Of a stretch of 64,000 nucleotides of DNA, positions 23,837-35,589 are shown piece after piece. The first letter of the stretch is position 1. Every line of letters starts with the position of its first letter. The stretch is taken from assembly GCA_905182995.1 (NCBI GenBank), contig CAJJDP010000089.1:248001-312000 (forward strand). Direction: 5' to 3'. The notes beneath the pieces were generated by a model. That model saw only the letters and a list, made by a program, of their open reading frames with translations, ran no database searches and was not told the origin of the DNA. The translations under genes and the position numbers were made by a program. The stretch comes from Paramecium octaurelia. Lineage: Eukaryota; Ciliophora; Oligohymenophorea; Peniculida; Parameciidae.

Positions 23837-26314
23837 ATGGATCAAAACCACTGGATATAAAAGTCTTCGGTTTAAGAATTCGGAATTGACAAAAGTGTTT
23901 AGTAACAACAACTTTAGGGATAACCACCAGCTTCTTTGATTCGAAGAGTGTCCAAACGTAATATTGCAATCAGACCCACTCAGGAGAGTGGAGTAGCTCA
24001 GATATTTGAAACATTTCATCCCGAACAAAAAACCTAAAGTCTTGACGATATCAAATTTATCATTAAATGCTTTTAAAGCCATTTCGTATTTAGCTCCATG
24101 ACTGATACATAATTGTAAAATATTATGTTAACCCTAGAACACAATTGGCGCACAGTATGTTCTATTGCAAATTGCAAGTAGGAGAAAACATCATCAAATA
24201 AGGAGATGGAGCAAGCTCATTCTTCATTCTCGAAAAGGGAAAAATAAATGTCTTGGTGGATAATGTACCACGTAAAGAATTAACATCCGGATTTGGGTTT
24301 GGTGAATTGGCATTGTTATATAATGCTCCTCGTTCTGCTACATGTATGGCTGTGGAAGAATGCTTTCTATGGGGAATCGACAGACATACCTTTAGAAAGA
24401 GTGTAGAAACTATTATGAGAAGTGAATAAGAGAAAAATCGAAAATATTTAGAGAGTGTTAAATTTTTTAGTAATTATATCAAATACATAAATAAATAGAT
24501 TAATTAACAAGAGAGTAGAAAGATGCCGTGGCAGGTGTACTTATATCCCAGAAATTTAATTAAGGAGAAGTCATAGTAAATGAAGGAGATCAGGCAAGCT
24601 CATTTTACATCATTGTGGAAGGCTAATGCGGTGTTTTTAATAAGGATGGCTAATAAATTGCAGTTTTGAATCCCAGTGATTCTTTTGGAGAGTCAGCACT
24701 CAAACATGAGAATTAGGTGAGAATGATGACCATTAAAGCTATTCAAAAAGATACAAAAGTGTTGGCTTTAGGAAAAGATATGATCTAATAAATCTTAGGC
24801 GATCAAGTGCAATCTATCATATACAAAAATATATGCAAATGGGCTTTGAATTCATCTAAGTTATTCAGCAAAACTCAATCCACATACCAAGATAAATTGC
24901 TAGAAGGAGTGTAAATTAAGAAATTAGCTGCGAATTCTAAAGTAATTACAAAGGGAGAAAAAGTTGGACAACTAGTCATCCTTCTTGATGTTGATGCACT
25001 AGATGAGAACAAAGCCAAGGCTCTCAAGGGATCAATCCTAGTCGAAGATACTTTACAGGATAAACTCTAAGGCACTTCTCATGTGAAAACATACACAGTA
25101 GAAGGGGAAGGACATGTTGCCATTATAGATTATGAATCATTCAGAAATGCTCAAGGCAGTGTTGAGAAGATTTAGTAAGGCAAGGCTTAGTAATCTGAAA
25201 AAGCAAATGCATTTGAAGAATAGATCAAAAGTCAATCATTCAAGAATTTAATATATCTTAATAAATTAGGGTCTGGTTAGTTCGGTTCTGTTTATTTATG
25301 CAAATTTAAGGACTTGGAGACTTTGTTTGCTCTCAAATATGTTACAAGAGCACATGTATAATAATTTGGAATCCAAAAACACATTTAATAAGAAAAGGCT
25401 GTCTTGGAATTGATGGATCACCCATTCATTCTTAAGTTTTACAGACCCTATAAAGACAATGAAAATATTTATTTCTTGACTGAGTACATTCCAGGAATGG
25501 AATTGTTCGATGCCATCAGAGTTATTGGTAATGTTATTCAAATTATTATAATATAGGATTATTGAGTAAGTATGATGCGCAATTCTATGCTGCACAAATG
25601 TTGTTGTAAATGGAATACTTACATACATAACACAGCATTGTTTATAGAGACATTAAACCAGAAAATATTATGGTTGATGATAAGGGATTCCTGAAGTTAA
25701 TTGACATGGGTACAGCTAAGTCATTTAAAAATCAATGTAAACAATAACATTCATCACTATATTTTAGAATCGTCAAAGACTTTCACAATCATAGGAACAC
25801 CTCATTATATGGCACCAGAAGTCATCTCAGGAAAAGGTTATGGTTACTTTGCAGATTTATGGAGTGTGGGAGTTTGCGTTTATGAATTTATATGTGGTGG
25901 GTTGCCTTTTGGAGAAGAAGCGGAAGATCCCTTTGAAATCTACAAGGAAATCATTAAAAAGCCAATCAGCTATCCTCATTTTATGTCCGATAAATCTGCA
26001 AAGCCCTTCATAGAGTAATTGATGAATAAGATCCCTGAAGTTAGGTTGGGAGGTTCTTACACTACTTTGAAATCTCATACTTGGTTCAAAGATTTTGATT
26101 GGGTAAATATTACTCTTATTTCTAGGAAAAATTATTGGTCAAATAACTAAAAGCTCCCTTATTGCCTGGAAAGGATAAAATTATGACTCCAGCATAGATT
26201 CAAAGTGCCTAATAGCGTGGAATCTCAGTTCATGACTAAATTTAAAAAGATACACAGGGATAAAAGAAAGTACTGGCAAGTGCTAAAGACGCTGAGTGGG
26301 ATAGTGCATTTTGA
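23837..26314 (+). CDS. cGMP-dependent-type protein kinase (AGC family)
   Basis: 778 residues in six exons. Introns: 24127-24155, 24470-24498, 25528-25556, 25737-25767 and 26103-26125 (29, 29, 29, 31 and 23 nt). The N-terminal tail has an RRVS motif that could be an autoinhibitory or autophosphorylation site. Two cyclic-nucleotide-binding domains follow (IIKQGD...FGELAL...PRSAT; then [11 protein letters not shown]...FGESAL), then a third, degenerate one (~325-430). The AGC kinase domain starts near residue 455: GSGQFGSVY, an invariant Lys in [17 protein letters not shown] where DFG is expected, GTPHYMAPE. PKGs phosphorylate Ser/Thr when cyclic nucleotide binds; in ciliates they affect ciliary beating and secretion. 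Whether cGMP or cAMP is the ligand cannot be read safely from sequence. Confidence 0.92.
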
Positions 26315-26989
26315 TTAGACTTGATAATATAATAACAGTTAAAATTCCTGTTGTAATCTTATTATTAAATATTTATCCTTTGTTTAAAATAGTCTCTTTA
26401 ATATTGGTAATTATTTTAGCATATTATAAGATGATGAAAATCAATTAGTTCTATAAATAATCATTCAATTTTATAATTAGGGAATATTTGAAATAATAAT
26501 ATTCATTTTGAAAGGAAAGATAATAATAATGGGAGAAAACTTTATAATTATAAATACTTCAATAGGACAGATTATTAAAAATAATTAATAAAAGATTGCA
26601 ATTAAATAGTCTCAATAAATAAACCTATGTTTTAGTTGAATTATTGAGAAAATTTAGGATTGACAAGTAAATAATATGTGAATTTTTAATAAAGAATACA
26701 TATAAAAATTGAAATATACAATCTATTTCATAATATATAGCTATTTTTAGTTGTTATTGCTAAGAATAAAGATTTAACAAAGGTAATAACTTGTGTATAA
26801 CTGTTTTGTCCTTATGAAAATATTTTGTAACTCTTTCTTTGTAAAATGTATTTGTTCTTAATGTGTCATTTGATCTAAGAATAGAAGTGATAATAATGAT
26901 TCCACCTTTATCATTTAAGATGTTTATCATCTTAAAGGAGTAAATAATAATAATATTAAACATTTATTTTTTGTATTAATTATATATAA
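26315..26989. other. Intergenic, no gene seen
   Basis: About 675 bases of very AT-rich sequence between two plus-strand genes. Short open stretches exist on both strands but none has a protein-like composition or a recognisable motif. Confidence 0.55.
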
Positions 26990-28040
26990 ATGAGTAACAC
27001 TTAGTTAACATAACTAATATTACTACGTAATCATTCTTAAGCAGATAATTACTACTATACTAAATCTTTGAATGACTTTATGGAAAATGCAAGATCAACT
27101 CAAGTTATCAACTTTCATTACATCTTAAACTTAAATCAAGAAACTGAATTATTGAGAAGAACTTATGCTATTAGTAATGCTTTCAATATATAAATAGATG
27201 AAATTGTAAATAAAATCACTTCCTTGGTTCACTATTACAAATTTCACAATGACATTCCAAGGTGTTTTCTTCCAAAGATCGCTGAAATTATGAGCAAGTA
27301 GAGTATAGGAATCATTATTTAGTTATCATGACAAGAGAAGGAAGGTAGAATATGTTAAGATTAAGCGAATGATAGATTATCAAAATAAAATACATCCTGA
27401 TCAACCTCAAAAAAAAATTGTTGGTGATATATCCGATTTGAGTATTACTTAAAGATCAGGCAAAAAATATAGTAATATTTTGAATAATATAACTGAAACT
27501 CCAAACACCATTGATAAAATTAAATCTAAACTTAACTCCATTAAATTAAATGTTGAAGATCTACAGTTAATGCAATCAAATAGAGAACAAGAACAACTAG
27601 ACAGTTTTTTAAAACACATCTCTAAAAAGAAACAAAAACAATCCTAAGTTCCCAATTCTCTAATCCTTAAATTTCCAATTGGTTTATCATCAAGAACCAT
27701 TAAATAGGTATTGTCAAGAAAGATGATCACTTAATAATAAACTTAAATAACTAGCCTAAACACTGCTAAAACTAGTAAACAGCTTTCATAATACTACCAA
27801 CCTCCTAATATCTAATCTTCATTAAAAACCAACCCTAAATAACTTCCTACTTAAAAGGGGTTTAATCACTTTGGATCATTCACTTAACGAGTAGTCAAAG
27901 AAAATCCACTATCTAAATTGTTGTCTCCTTTAAAAATTTAGTTAGTCAATGTGAATAAGTATATTCCGTAACATATTAAATAGTCCATCCAATAAATGTA
28001 AAACCACTGTATCCATTTCTAAACAATTTAAAATTACTGA
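26990..28040 (+). CDS. Uncharacterised protein, 341 aa
   Basis: ATG 26990, TGA 28038-28040, one intron (27298-27322, 25 nt). The first ~130 residues look globular and helical. The remainder is basic and Ser/Thr/Gln/Asn/Pro-rich, so probably disordered, with several Lys/Arg patches. No known domain recognised and no transmembrane segment. Composition of the tail is typical of ciliate regulatory or cytoskeletal proteins, but function is not assignable. Confidence 0.72.
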
Positions 28041-28451
28041 CTCGCTGAAGCTATCATCTATACTTCATTAGCATACTAAGTCAGATTTGAAATTCTTTAG
28101 AAAAATATGAAAATCTGATATATTGATGAATTGTTATGACTTTTACAAATCATATTACATTACCTCAATATAATATATTTTATATTGTGTTGAATTTTAA
28201 ATATATTAATTAAGTTTGTAATTCTGAAAAAGGTTTTTTCTAATATTATGAGCATCATCAATAATTTGCAAAGATTTAAGGTAGATTGAGACTAATTTCT
28301 TTGTGAATATTATATTTTTAACATTAGAAACGCTTATAAATAAAATTAAAATTATATGATTTAGTCCTATAATATCTTCAATTCTAAGGGAAAGAATTAG
28401 ATTAAAATTGAATTTTAATTATGGTTTAATAATGAATATTATAAAATTTTA
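28041..28451. other. Intergenic between convergent genes, nothing seen
   Basis: AT-rich spacer between the 3' ends of two convergent genes. It should contain both polyadenylation regions. No further gene recognised. Confidence 0.55.
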
Positions 28452-30403
28452 TCATATTTCTTAGAATAATATATTAAAAGTAGATTTATTCCAAGCATTT
28501 TCTTTTGGATCAAAGTACTCCCCTGGACCAGGTAAATAATCTTCTTTCTTTTTATCATAATTAAATCTATTTTCCTAAGATTAGATGGAGAGATATTACT
28601 CTAATATTAAAAGGAGGGTGAGGATTCTTTTTTTTCTAAAACAAGGATGAACTATCATGCATTCTAATTTATTCATCTTCTTATTCATCATCTTGTTAAT
28701 CAATTGCCTTCTTTTCTTTATGCTAGAATCGAGGTAATGATGATCCAAAGGCTGGTTTAAAGATTGCTAGATCTGGATCCTCTTCTTTCTCAATTTTTGT
28801 TGTTTATTCAATAGTGTAATTTTTGACATCATAGGCCCCTGGAGCTGGATAATTATCTTTAGGAACTGAGGCTGCATCTGCCCTTTTAGTTTTGGAAGTA
28901 AAGACAGATGCAATTCCTTTAACCTTTTTGCCATTTTAATCATAACTTCCTGGACCTGGCATCTCATTTTCTTATTATTTAAATCTTTATTAATTCGATC
29001 CAAAATTACCAACTGGAGCTCTTTCTATTTTCTTAATCAATTTATCTTCCAACTAACTATATTTTGATCAAAAGTACAGTAATTTTTGGATTATAAGTTT
29101 ATGGTCCTGGGCGTTTCTCTTAACCCTTAGCTTCGAAACGTAAATTAGTTGATTGAAAAGGTGGTTACTTTTATGATACGCCTTCTTTTATTATATCTGT
29201 TTCCAACTCATAATCTCCAGGACCAACATAACATGGCATTTTTTTTTCTTAAAATCTCCTGCTTTTAGATCCAAAACAGTTTTTTCCCATTTTCGTTGTA
29301 GATTAAGTATTGGTCGAAATTGCTGATTAATTTGAGACATTGCCTAAGTATTATCCTGGACCTGGGGTTGTATCCTTTGTTTATAAATAATATTGCATAC
29401 ATCACAAAATACATATTCGTCATCTTCTAAGTAATTTGCCGCATTCTTTGAAAGTCTATCCTTTTGTTTATCGAAGAATATTTTCATGAACTATTTTTAT
29501 TTTTCTTCTTTAGTGGAATCAAACATCCTTTGAGATTTAGATTGAAAATTTCCAGAAGGGTTTAACTTGTGTAATGGTACAACAATTGCACTTGGATCAT
29601 AGGTTCCAGGTCCCACCATCAATTCCTTTTCTTTTGAGATTGTGGGTGCTAATCTTGGAGCCTTAGATTTATGCCAAAAACTTCCTTTATATTTGTTTTA
29701 TTCAAATGCATCCTTAAGATCATATTGACCTGGACCAACCGAGTCTTACTTAAGACCAGAAAATGTTTGAAATGGAATTTTGTTAACCTCTAAATCATGG
29801 GCTAAACTCTCTTAGATTTATTTATATTACTTCCTTTTTCTGTGTATCCATACACCTAATTTGATGAAGGGATAGAAGGAATTGATTGATATTTATTCAA
29901 TTTCATTACTGTTTCGATGTAATGTTACGATGTATACTGCTACTGAATAACTCTGGTTCCACAGTTAGTTGTATCATATGCCCCAGGACTTAATTTCATT
30001 TAGAATAATTGAATACCCAGGTGAAATCATAGTTTTGGGAGGGTGGAATCTCTTGGTTTGGGATGCAAAGACAGATTGAGGTTGAGGTTTATCAACAACT
30101 TTGACATCAGATTGAGATGATTGCAACACAATATTTTAACTATGGCCAAATTTATATGGATTTGTACCCTTACACATCATTTTAGATGTTGTAACTTCCA
30201 GGTCCAGGAGAATTGTCTTGTCTAATTGGTTGAGTTCTTGTAACTTGTGTATCGAATGGAGCATTCCCCTACTTTATTTTTAATTAATCATGAGAAAGGT
30301 AGCTACCAGGGCCAACCTAATTGTATTGATTCCATTTTACATTTGGAGGAGCACCAGAAGGCTTAATAACCATATTTCTTTCTGCCTAAAATACAAAAGC
30401 CAT
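28452..30403 (-). CDS. SHIPPO / sperm-tail PG-rich repeat protein (STPG2-like)
   Basis: 596 residues in seven exons. Introns: 30140-30167, 29989-30016, 29802-29830, 29375-29400, 29053-29077 and 28575-28599 (25-29 nt each). About nine PGPG-Y type repeats are visible, such as VGPGSY, SPGPGSY, SPGPGAY, VGPGQY, VGPGTY, TPGPGQY, VGPGDY, MPGPGSY and LPGPGEY. The start MAFVFQAERN and an internal SIPSIP...VYGY motif resemble the STPG2 subfamily. SHIPPO proteins bind tubulin and line axonemal microtubules, so a ciliary location is expected. The exon with the YGY motif fixes intron 3: a different splice choice would destroy it. It shares a 41-nt head-to-head spacer with the Deltex-like gene. Confidence 0.88.
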
Positions 30404-30444
30404 TATATAATAAATTAATATACCGAAAATTTATACATCATTAA
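30404..30444. promoter_or_regulatory. 41-nt shared bidirectional promoter region
   Basis: The only sequence between the two divergent start codons (STPG2-like gene at 30403, Deltex-like gene at 30445). It is AT-rich with no motif I can name. Both transcripts must start here or inside the opposite gene. Confidence 0.5.
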
Positions 30445-32094
30445 ATGAAAAGTGGGAAGCTAATTTTGAGTGAAGTTAATCAATAGATAGAATAAATATC
30501 AAGAAGATTGAGTGATTTGAGCCTTTGGAAAAACCCTAAAATTGAATTTCATATAAATGAAATAAGTAATAAGGTTCAAAATATTCTTCTAATATTGGAT
30601 TTGGAAGAAAATATAGAAAGATAATATTTATAAATGAGATAACAAACCGTTTCTTAATAAAATAAGTAAACAAATGAAACTAGAGAATTTGATATTTTAC
30701 ACTCATATAATCTGGAAATTCTAAATAAAGGATTAAGTAGAAATTAACAATTCTGTGACATTCAAGAAATATGTCATAGTGAAATTATTCACTAATAGAA
30801 TGTAAAACTCCCAGTTAAGGAATAGCCTAAAATACAAGAATCGAATTCTTAATAGAATTAGGCAATTAATAATAAATAATTAGATTAGCATCATCATATA
30901 AAGGAACCGAAAAATGATGTTATAGAATAAAAAAACTCATAAATTAAGATATCTTAGTTATAAGAAAATGGTTAAAGCAATTCAAAGATAATTAAGGATT
31001 GTAATTCCCTTAATTAATCTGATGAAAATGGTGATGAACCAATGTATTCAGCAATTTCTTCTTTCAGTAAAATTGAATAATAATAACAATAAGAACAAAA
31101 ATAATAATAATAATAACAACAACAGTAACAACAATAATAATAATTACAACAACATTAATAACAACAACAATAATAATAATAATAACAATTTTAACAATAG
31201 TAGCAATATCAATAATAATAACAATAATACTAATAGTAATAATAATAGTAGTCTAAGTATCAATAAAACTAAAACTAAAATCAATAAATTGAATATTATT
31301 AATAGATTTAATAATAATAACAACAGTAACAATAAATTTAAGAGTAATAATAATATTTTGAAGATTAATAATAATAATTTAAGAAATAAGATAATGCCAA
31401 TAATAAACTGAAACCGAAGGTATTCAAATATAATGTGAAACAGGATCTATACAATGAAATGAAACAAGATATGAGTAAATTTAAAATGAGTATTGTGAAC
31501 TAACCTTCGCTATCGGAAGATGGTAGTATCACTTTATGCCCTATTTGTTTTGAAACTAGTTTTGTTGATAGCAACGAATAAGATAGATATGTATTATCAT
31601 TGAGTTGTTCTCATCAATTTCATTATGTTTGTTTATAACCTTTATTGTAAACAAGCTTTCTTAAATGTCCAGTTTGTAATTAAATAATGGGTCAACTAAA
31701 AGGGGATCAACCTGATGGGATAATGGAAGTAGTAACAATAAAAAAAAAATGTGAAGGGTATAATTGCAACACTATTTAAATTAAATACAGTTTTAAATAA
31801 GGATAGAGAAATGGAAGATTTTTTTCTGGAACAACAAGGTTTGCTTATTTACCTGAAAATGATGAAGGTAAGTTTGTGTTAAGTTTGTTAAAACAAGCAT
31901 TTGATTAAAGATTAGTATTTACCATAGGGACTTCATTGACAACAGGAATAGAGAATTGCATAGTTTGGAATGGAATTCACCATAAAACTAACTTAGGTGG
32001 TGGTCCATAAAATTATGGGTATCCAGACCCTACTTATTTTGAGAGAGTTTTGGATGAGTTGAAGTAAAAAGGGATTACTTAATCTAAGAATTGA
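30445..32094 (+). CDS. Deltex-like E3 ubiquitin ligase (RING + DTC domain)
   Basis: 549 residues, intronless, TGA at 32092-32094. An N-terminal coiled-coil/polar region is followed by a long glutamine tract (~residues 209-317). A RING finger follows (~365-413: CPIC...C-x-H-QFHYVC...CPVC), then a Deltex C-terminal domain to the end, with the hallmarks GDQPDG, IGTS-TTG, VWN-IHHKT and GYPDP. In animals the RING-DTC module catalyses ubiquitination and binds ADP-ribose or NAD+. No WWE domain or ADP-ribosyltransferase part is seen here. The reading frame through the tract is fixed by the RING and DTC downstream. An Asn-rich reading in another frame is a shadow. The ULK-like kinase starts 31 nt downstream. 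Confidence 0.92.
31071..31398 (+). repeat. Glutamine-tract repeat (TAA/TAG/CAA)
   Basis: Low-complexity trinucleotide region of mainly TAA, TAG, CAA and CAG codons inside the Deltex-like gene. Under the ciliate code it encodes an interrupted polyglutamine stretch of about 105 residues. Length polymorphism between strains is likely. Confidence 0.85.
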
Positions 32095-32125
32095 AATGAA
32101 TATTACATTTATAATTAATAATTTA

Positions 32126-33985
32126 ATGAAACCAGCATCTTATTTAAAAAAAGTTGGACCCTACAGTCTCATAAGGGAGATTGGTTCAGGTACAAATTTT
32201 TGAGAATTTAGGGTCATTTGCCAGAGTATTTCGAGGGAAGATGGATGGAAGACAAGAAGATGTAGCAATAAAAATGATTTCTAAATAAAATGTCAGAAAT
32301 GAGAGTATGTCAATGATTGAAAAGGAAATCGAAATTTTAAGATAATTAGACCATCCAAACATTATTAAATTGATAGATTTCAAGAGGACATAAAATCATT
32401 ACTATCTAGTTTTTGAATATTGTGAGAATGGGGATTTGGATGCATACATAAGGTACACGTTTCTTTGAATCAATTAGGAAATATTCTCCGAATGGCAAAT
32501 TGCCAGAAGAGGAAGTAAGAAGGATAGTTCAACAATTGGCACTAGCATTACAATAAATGTACAAGTTGAGAATCGTACACAGAGATTTAAAATTAGCGAA
32601 CATACTAGTATCGAAGAATTTTTAAGTAAGTTTTTGGTTTTAAAATAATAAAGATTAAGTTGGCAGATTTTGGATTTGCAAAGTATATGGAGGATGACTA
32701 ATATTTAACATCCTATTGTGGTACTCCATTGACTATGGCTCCAGAGATTCTGCAAAGAAAGCAATATAATGAAAAATGTGATGTATGGTCAGTTGGGGTT
32801 ATCATTTATCAAATGATTTATGGCAAATCTCCTTTTATCCCACCTAAAGGAGGCAATATCAATGATTTGATTGCCATCATCAATAAAGGAGACTTGCAAT
32901 TTCCTGATTCATCTATCACACCAAAATTAAAGGAATTGTTATTATAAATGCTACAATAGGATTTCAAAAGAAGAATCAGCTTTAGAGATTTCTTTGAACA
33001 TAGTTGGTTACAAGGGGAAGTGAAGGCTGATTATATTTAAAGCATTAAATAAGATATTTAAGAAAATGTCAGTGAAATTACACCTGTTGCACATCATAAA
33101 GTTAGTGAAGATATTTAGGATGAGGAGATTTTTAATGATAAAGATGATAGTACAAATGAAGTATTTAAGGATTTATAATTAAAATATATTGGATATCAAT
33201 TGCAAAAATAAGCATTATCTTATTTAGATTTAATGTTTGAGGAAATAAATAAAATAAAATCATTATGCGAGAAAATTTAGAATTATAAATTGAATTTTTA
33301 ATTTCTTTAAAATCGCTTATTGAGTCTATCATTAGCAATTAGAATCTATGAAGCATTTCTAATTAAATAAGTAAATGAATTTATGAAAGAATAAATTGTT
33401 GTATTGCACACATCATCGAGCAACAGTTCTCTGATTAGTCTTTAGATGAAAAGACCGTTTGTTGCGCATCAAATCACTATGCAAAAAGAGATCATTGAAA
33501 TCAAAAATTATTTCAAGGATAATCAAATGATAATGAATTAATTTGAATAATGTGGTTATTGCATTGCTGATAACATTTTCGATGAAATTCTAGAACTGTT
33601 GATGAATTTAATTGAACATTAGCAATACATTGATTAGGATATTTTCACTCAATTGATTTAATTGCTTTATTCATTTAACTAATCACAACCTTAATTACTT
33701 CAAGTAGAATTGTACATGAAATTACAAACAGGAAATGACATGAACTACTATTGGCACTTATTTAAATTGGTTCGAGTTAATCAGAAATATATTGCAGATT
33801 CTATAGAAAATCAAGTCGTTTGTGAAAATAATGACTTTGATAAGAAACTATAATTTGAATGGAAACTTGTGAAGGATGATACAGAGGAAGCCCAAGTATC
33901 CTTTACTAAAGAAGAAATCGATAAATTATAAGACTTACTAAAAGAAGAATATTCCAAAAGGGATATGCGCTAATAAATATAATGA
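32126..33985 (+). CDS. ULK/ATG1-like serine/threonine kinase
   Basis: 594 residues in four exons; introns 32190-32211, 32453-32477 and 32626-32653 (22, 25 and 28 nt). The kinase domain occupies residues ~10-280: GSGSFARVF glycine loop, AIKMI lysine, HRDLKLAN catalytic loop (Leu-Ala in place of Pro-Glu/Gln), ADFGFAK, CGTPLTMAPE and DVWSVGVI. All catalytic residues are present, so it should be active. The activation segment and the helix after it resemble the ULK/ATG1 group, which starts autophagy in other eukaryotes; ciliates have expanded this group. The C-terminal ~310 residues are helical and of unknown fold. Start chosen at the only in-frame ATG before the glycine loop. Confidence 0.88.
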
Positions 33986-34429
33986 TAATTAATATTAAAT
34001 GGAGTACTTAACTTATAAAAACTCCTTAAATAATTACAATTATCTCTATTTTCTATTAAAGAACTCTCATTCTTTTAGTATATCTTAATCCCTATTCCTA
34101 ATTTTCGAGTTGCTTACGATTTTGGCAAGCTTCTTTTTTTTATACTAAAATAGAAGTTTAAATTTATAACCACCCATCTGAAAAGAGGCCAAAATATCAT
34201 GCATTTCAATTCATATTAATTTATAAAGTATAAAAATTATAAAAAATATAGATTATAAATATCTAGGTTTCTCAATATTATACAAATCAATTCTATTTCT
34301 TTTGCTGGGATTAAGATTGAAGAAAAACAATTAAAAATTTGTATATGCAATTATATTCCTAATGAATCGGCGGAAGAGTTAGATAAATCTCAAAGTGCAA
34401 TTTTAAATAAGGAGAAATATTTGATAATA
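33986..34429. other. Intergenic, no intact gene
   Basis: AT-rich spacer before a block of pseudogenes. A short open stretch near 34350-34430 has protein-like composition but ends in TGA and lacks a start. It may be further relic sequence. Confidence 0.5.
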
Positions 34430-34756
34430 TGATTTAACAATTTATAAATTTTAAAATATTATCAAGTTCATAGAGCCTTAGACAATAGTTAGTTTTATTG
34501 TAAAATATGTGATGTCAAATGAGGGAATTTTAGAGGAATTTATAATTCTTTGTTAAAAGAACTGGGCTAAATTTAAAATCTGACAGACTAAATGTTGAAG
34601 CAAAAGAAAGATGTTAGTATAGTAGAGATGGAAGTACCAAAAGAATTTTAATTAACATTTTCCTCAAACCCTTATAGTAACGCAATATAAACTTTTAGAA
34701 ATTACCAAATAAACAAATTCTTCCCTCAAAAGTGAAAGTGATAATCAAACTTTTAA
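34430..34756 (+). pseudogene. Relic of a VPS9-domain gene
   Basis: Clearly similar at the DNA level to about 39010-39330 inside the intact VPS9-domain gene. The stretch at 34485-34560 aligns almost base for base with 39081-39165 but has lost one base, which breaks the frame, and in-frame TGAs follow. Homology stops where inverted MFS-relic sequence begins (34757). Not expected to make a protein. Confidence 0.8.
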
Positions 34757-35565
34757 GTTTTTTGATAAAAGATATTATATCTGGGTAATTGAAAAGCTAT
34801 GAGATATATGATTTACTAAAATCTGCATCGATAATTGATTATTGGTTTTATATAGATAAATGGAATACGATTGGCTAAGATCTGCTTCAGACACATCCAA
34901 ACTTTTAGAGAATGACCAAAATTACAGCTAACCCTATCGAACACCTACAAAAGAAAAGACAATCCAACTCAATTGACCTAAGGCTGAAATCTATATAGGA
35001 CTTCCTAGAATCCAATAGATTTCGAGACTTCTGCATTTGAAATTTTTTCAATTAATTTTGGAAATAATTAAGGAATAAATGCATAAAACAGTGTCATGCG
35101 AGGTTTTTGTTTTTTCAATCTTAGTTTGAGTTTTTAGTATTATAACTTTTTATAATCTTCTACAAGAAAATTTTCTATAAATAGAAAAGAAATATCACTA
35201 AAAATATAAATAAAGCTATAAAACAGGTAAAATCCTAAATAGTTTTCTGGAAATGAAATCAATATTTATCTCAAATATAGTATATAAATACTATTCCACC
35301 AATCAATCTAGCAAACTTCCTATAAGAATTACCCAAAAAGGATCAAAGTGGTATAACAAATCAAATTAGAACAAGCCTACACCTTATAAGGATATGCCAA
35401 TAACCAAAATTTTCTATCTCTTATCCTAGGATTAGCATATTTTTACATGAGTTATTACTTTCCTAAAATCAAGTAAGTATAAATGGTCCAGAGGATTGGC
35501 TGCAAGTACAATACCTATGATGGTAGAAAGTTCTTTAGATTTACACCACAAAATGATTAATATAT
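34757..35565 (-). pseudogene. Relic A of the MFS transporter gene (5' two thirds)
   Basis: Read on the minus strand, this matches about 58190-58910 of the intact MFS gene. For example 35385-35440 corresponds to 58300-58360 (first intron region), 34985-35090 to 58535-58650 and 34775-34855 to 58770-58880. Many indels and stops. An extra ~150 bases (about 35101-35270) sit where the intact gene has its second intron. It follows the NACHT-WD40 relic in the same order and orientation as the intact pair. Confidence 0.82.
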
Positions 35566-35589
35566 TTTATATATATTAATTAAATCCTC

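Noticed and set aside
23395-24082. Three minus-strand ORFs between the channel and kinase genes
   Set aside because: They lie antisense to the channel 3' end, the spacer and the kinase N-terminus, whose plus-strand reading gives a proper CNB domain.
31022-31411. Asn-rich ORF in the standard code
   Set aside because: It is the +1-type shadow of the glutamine tract; the RING and DTC domains fix the true frame.
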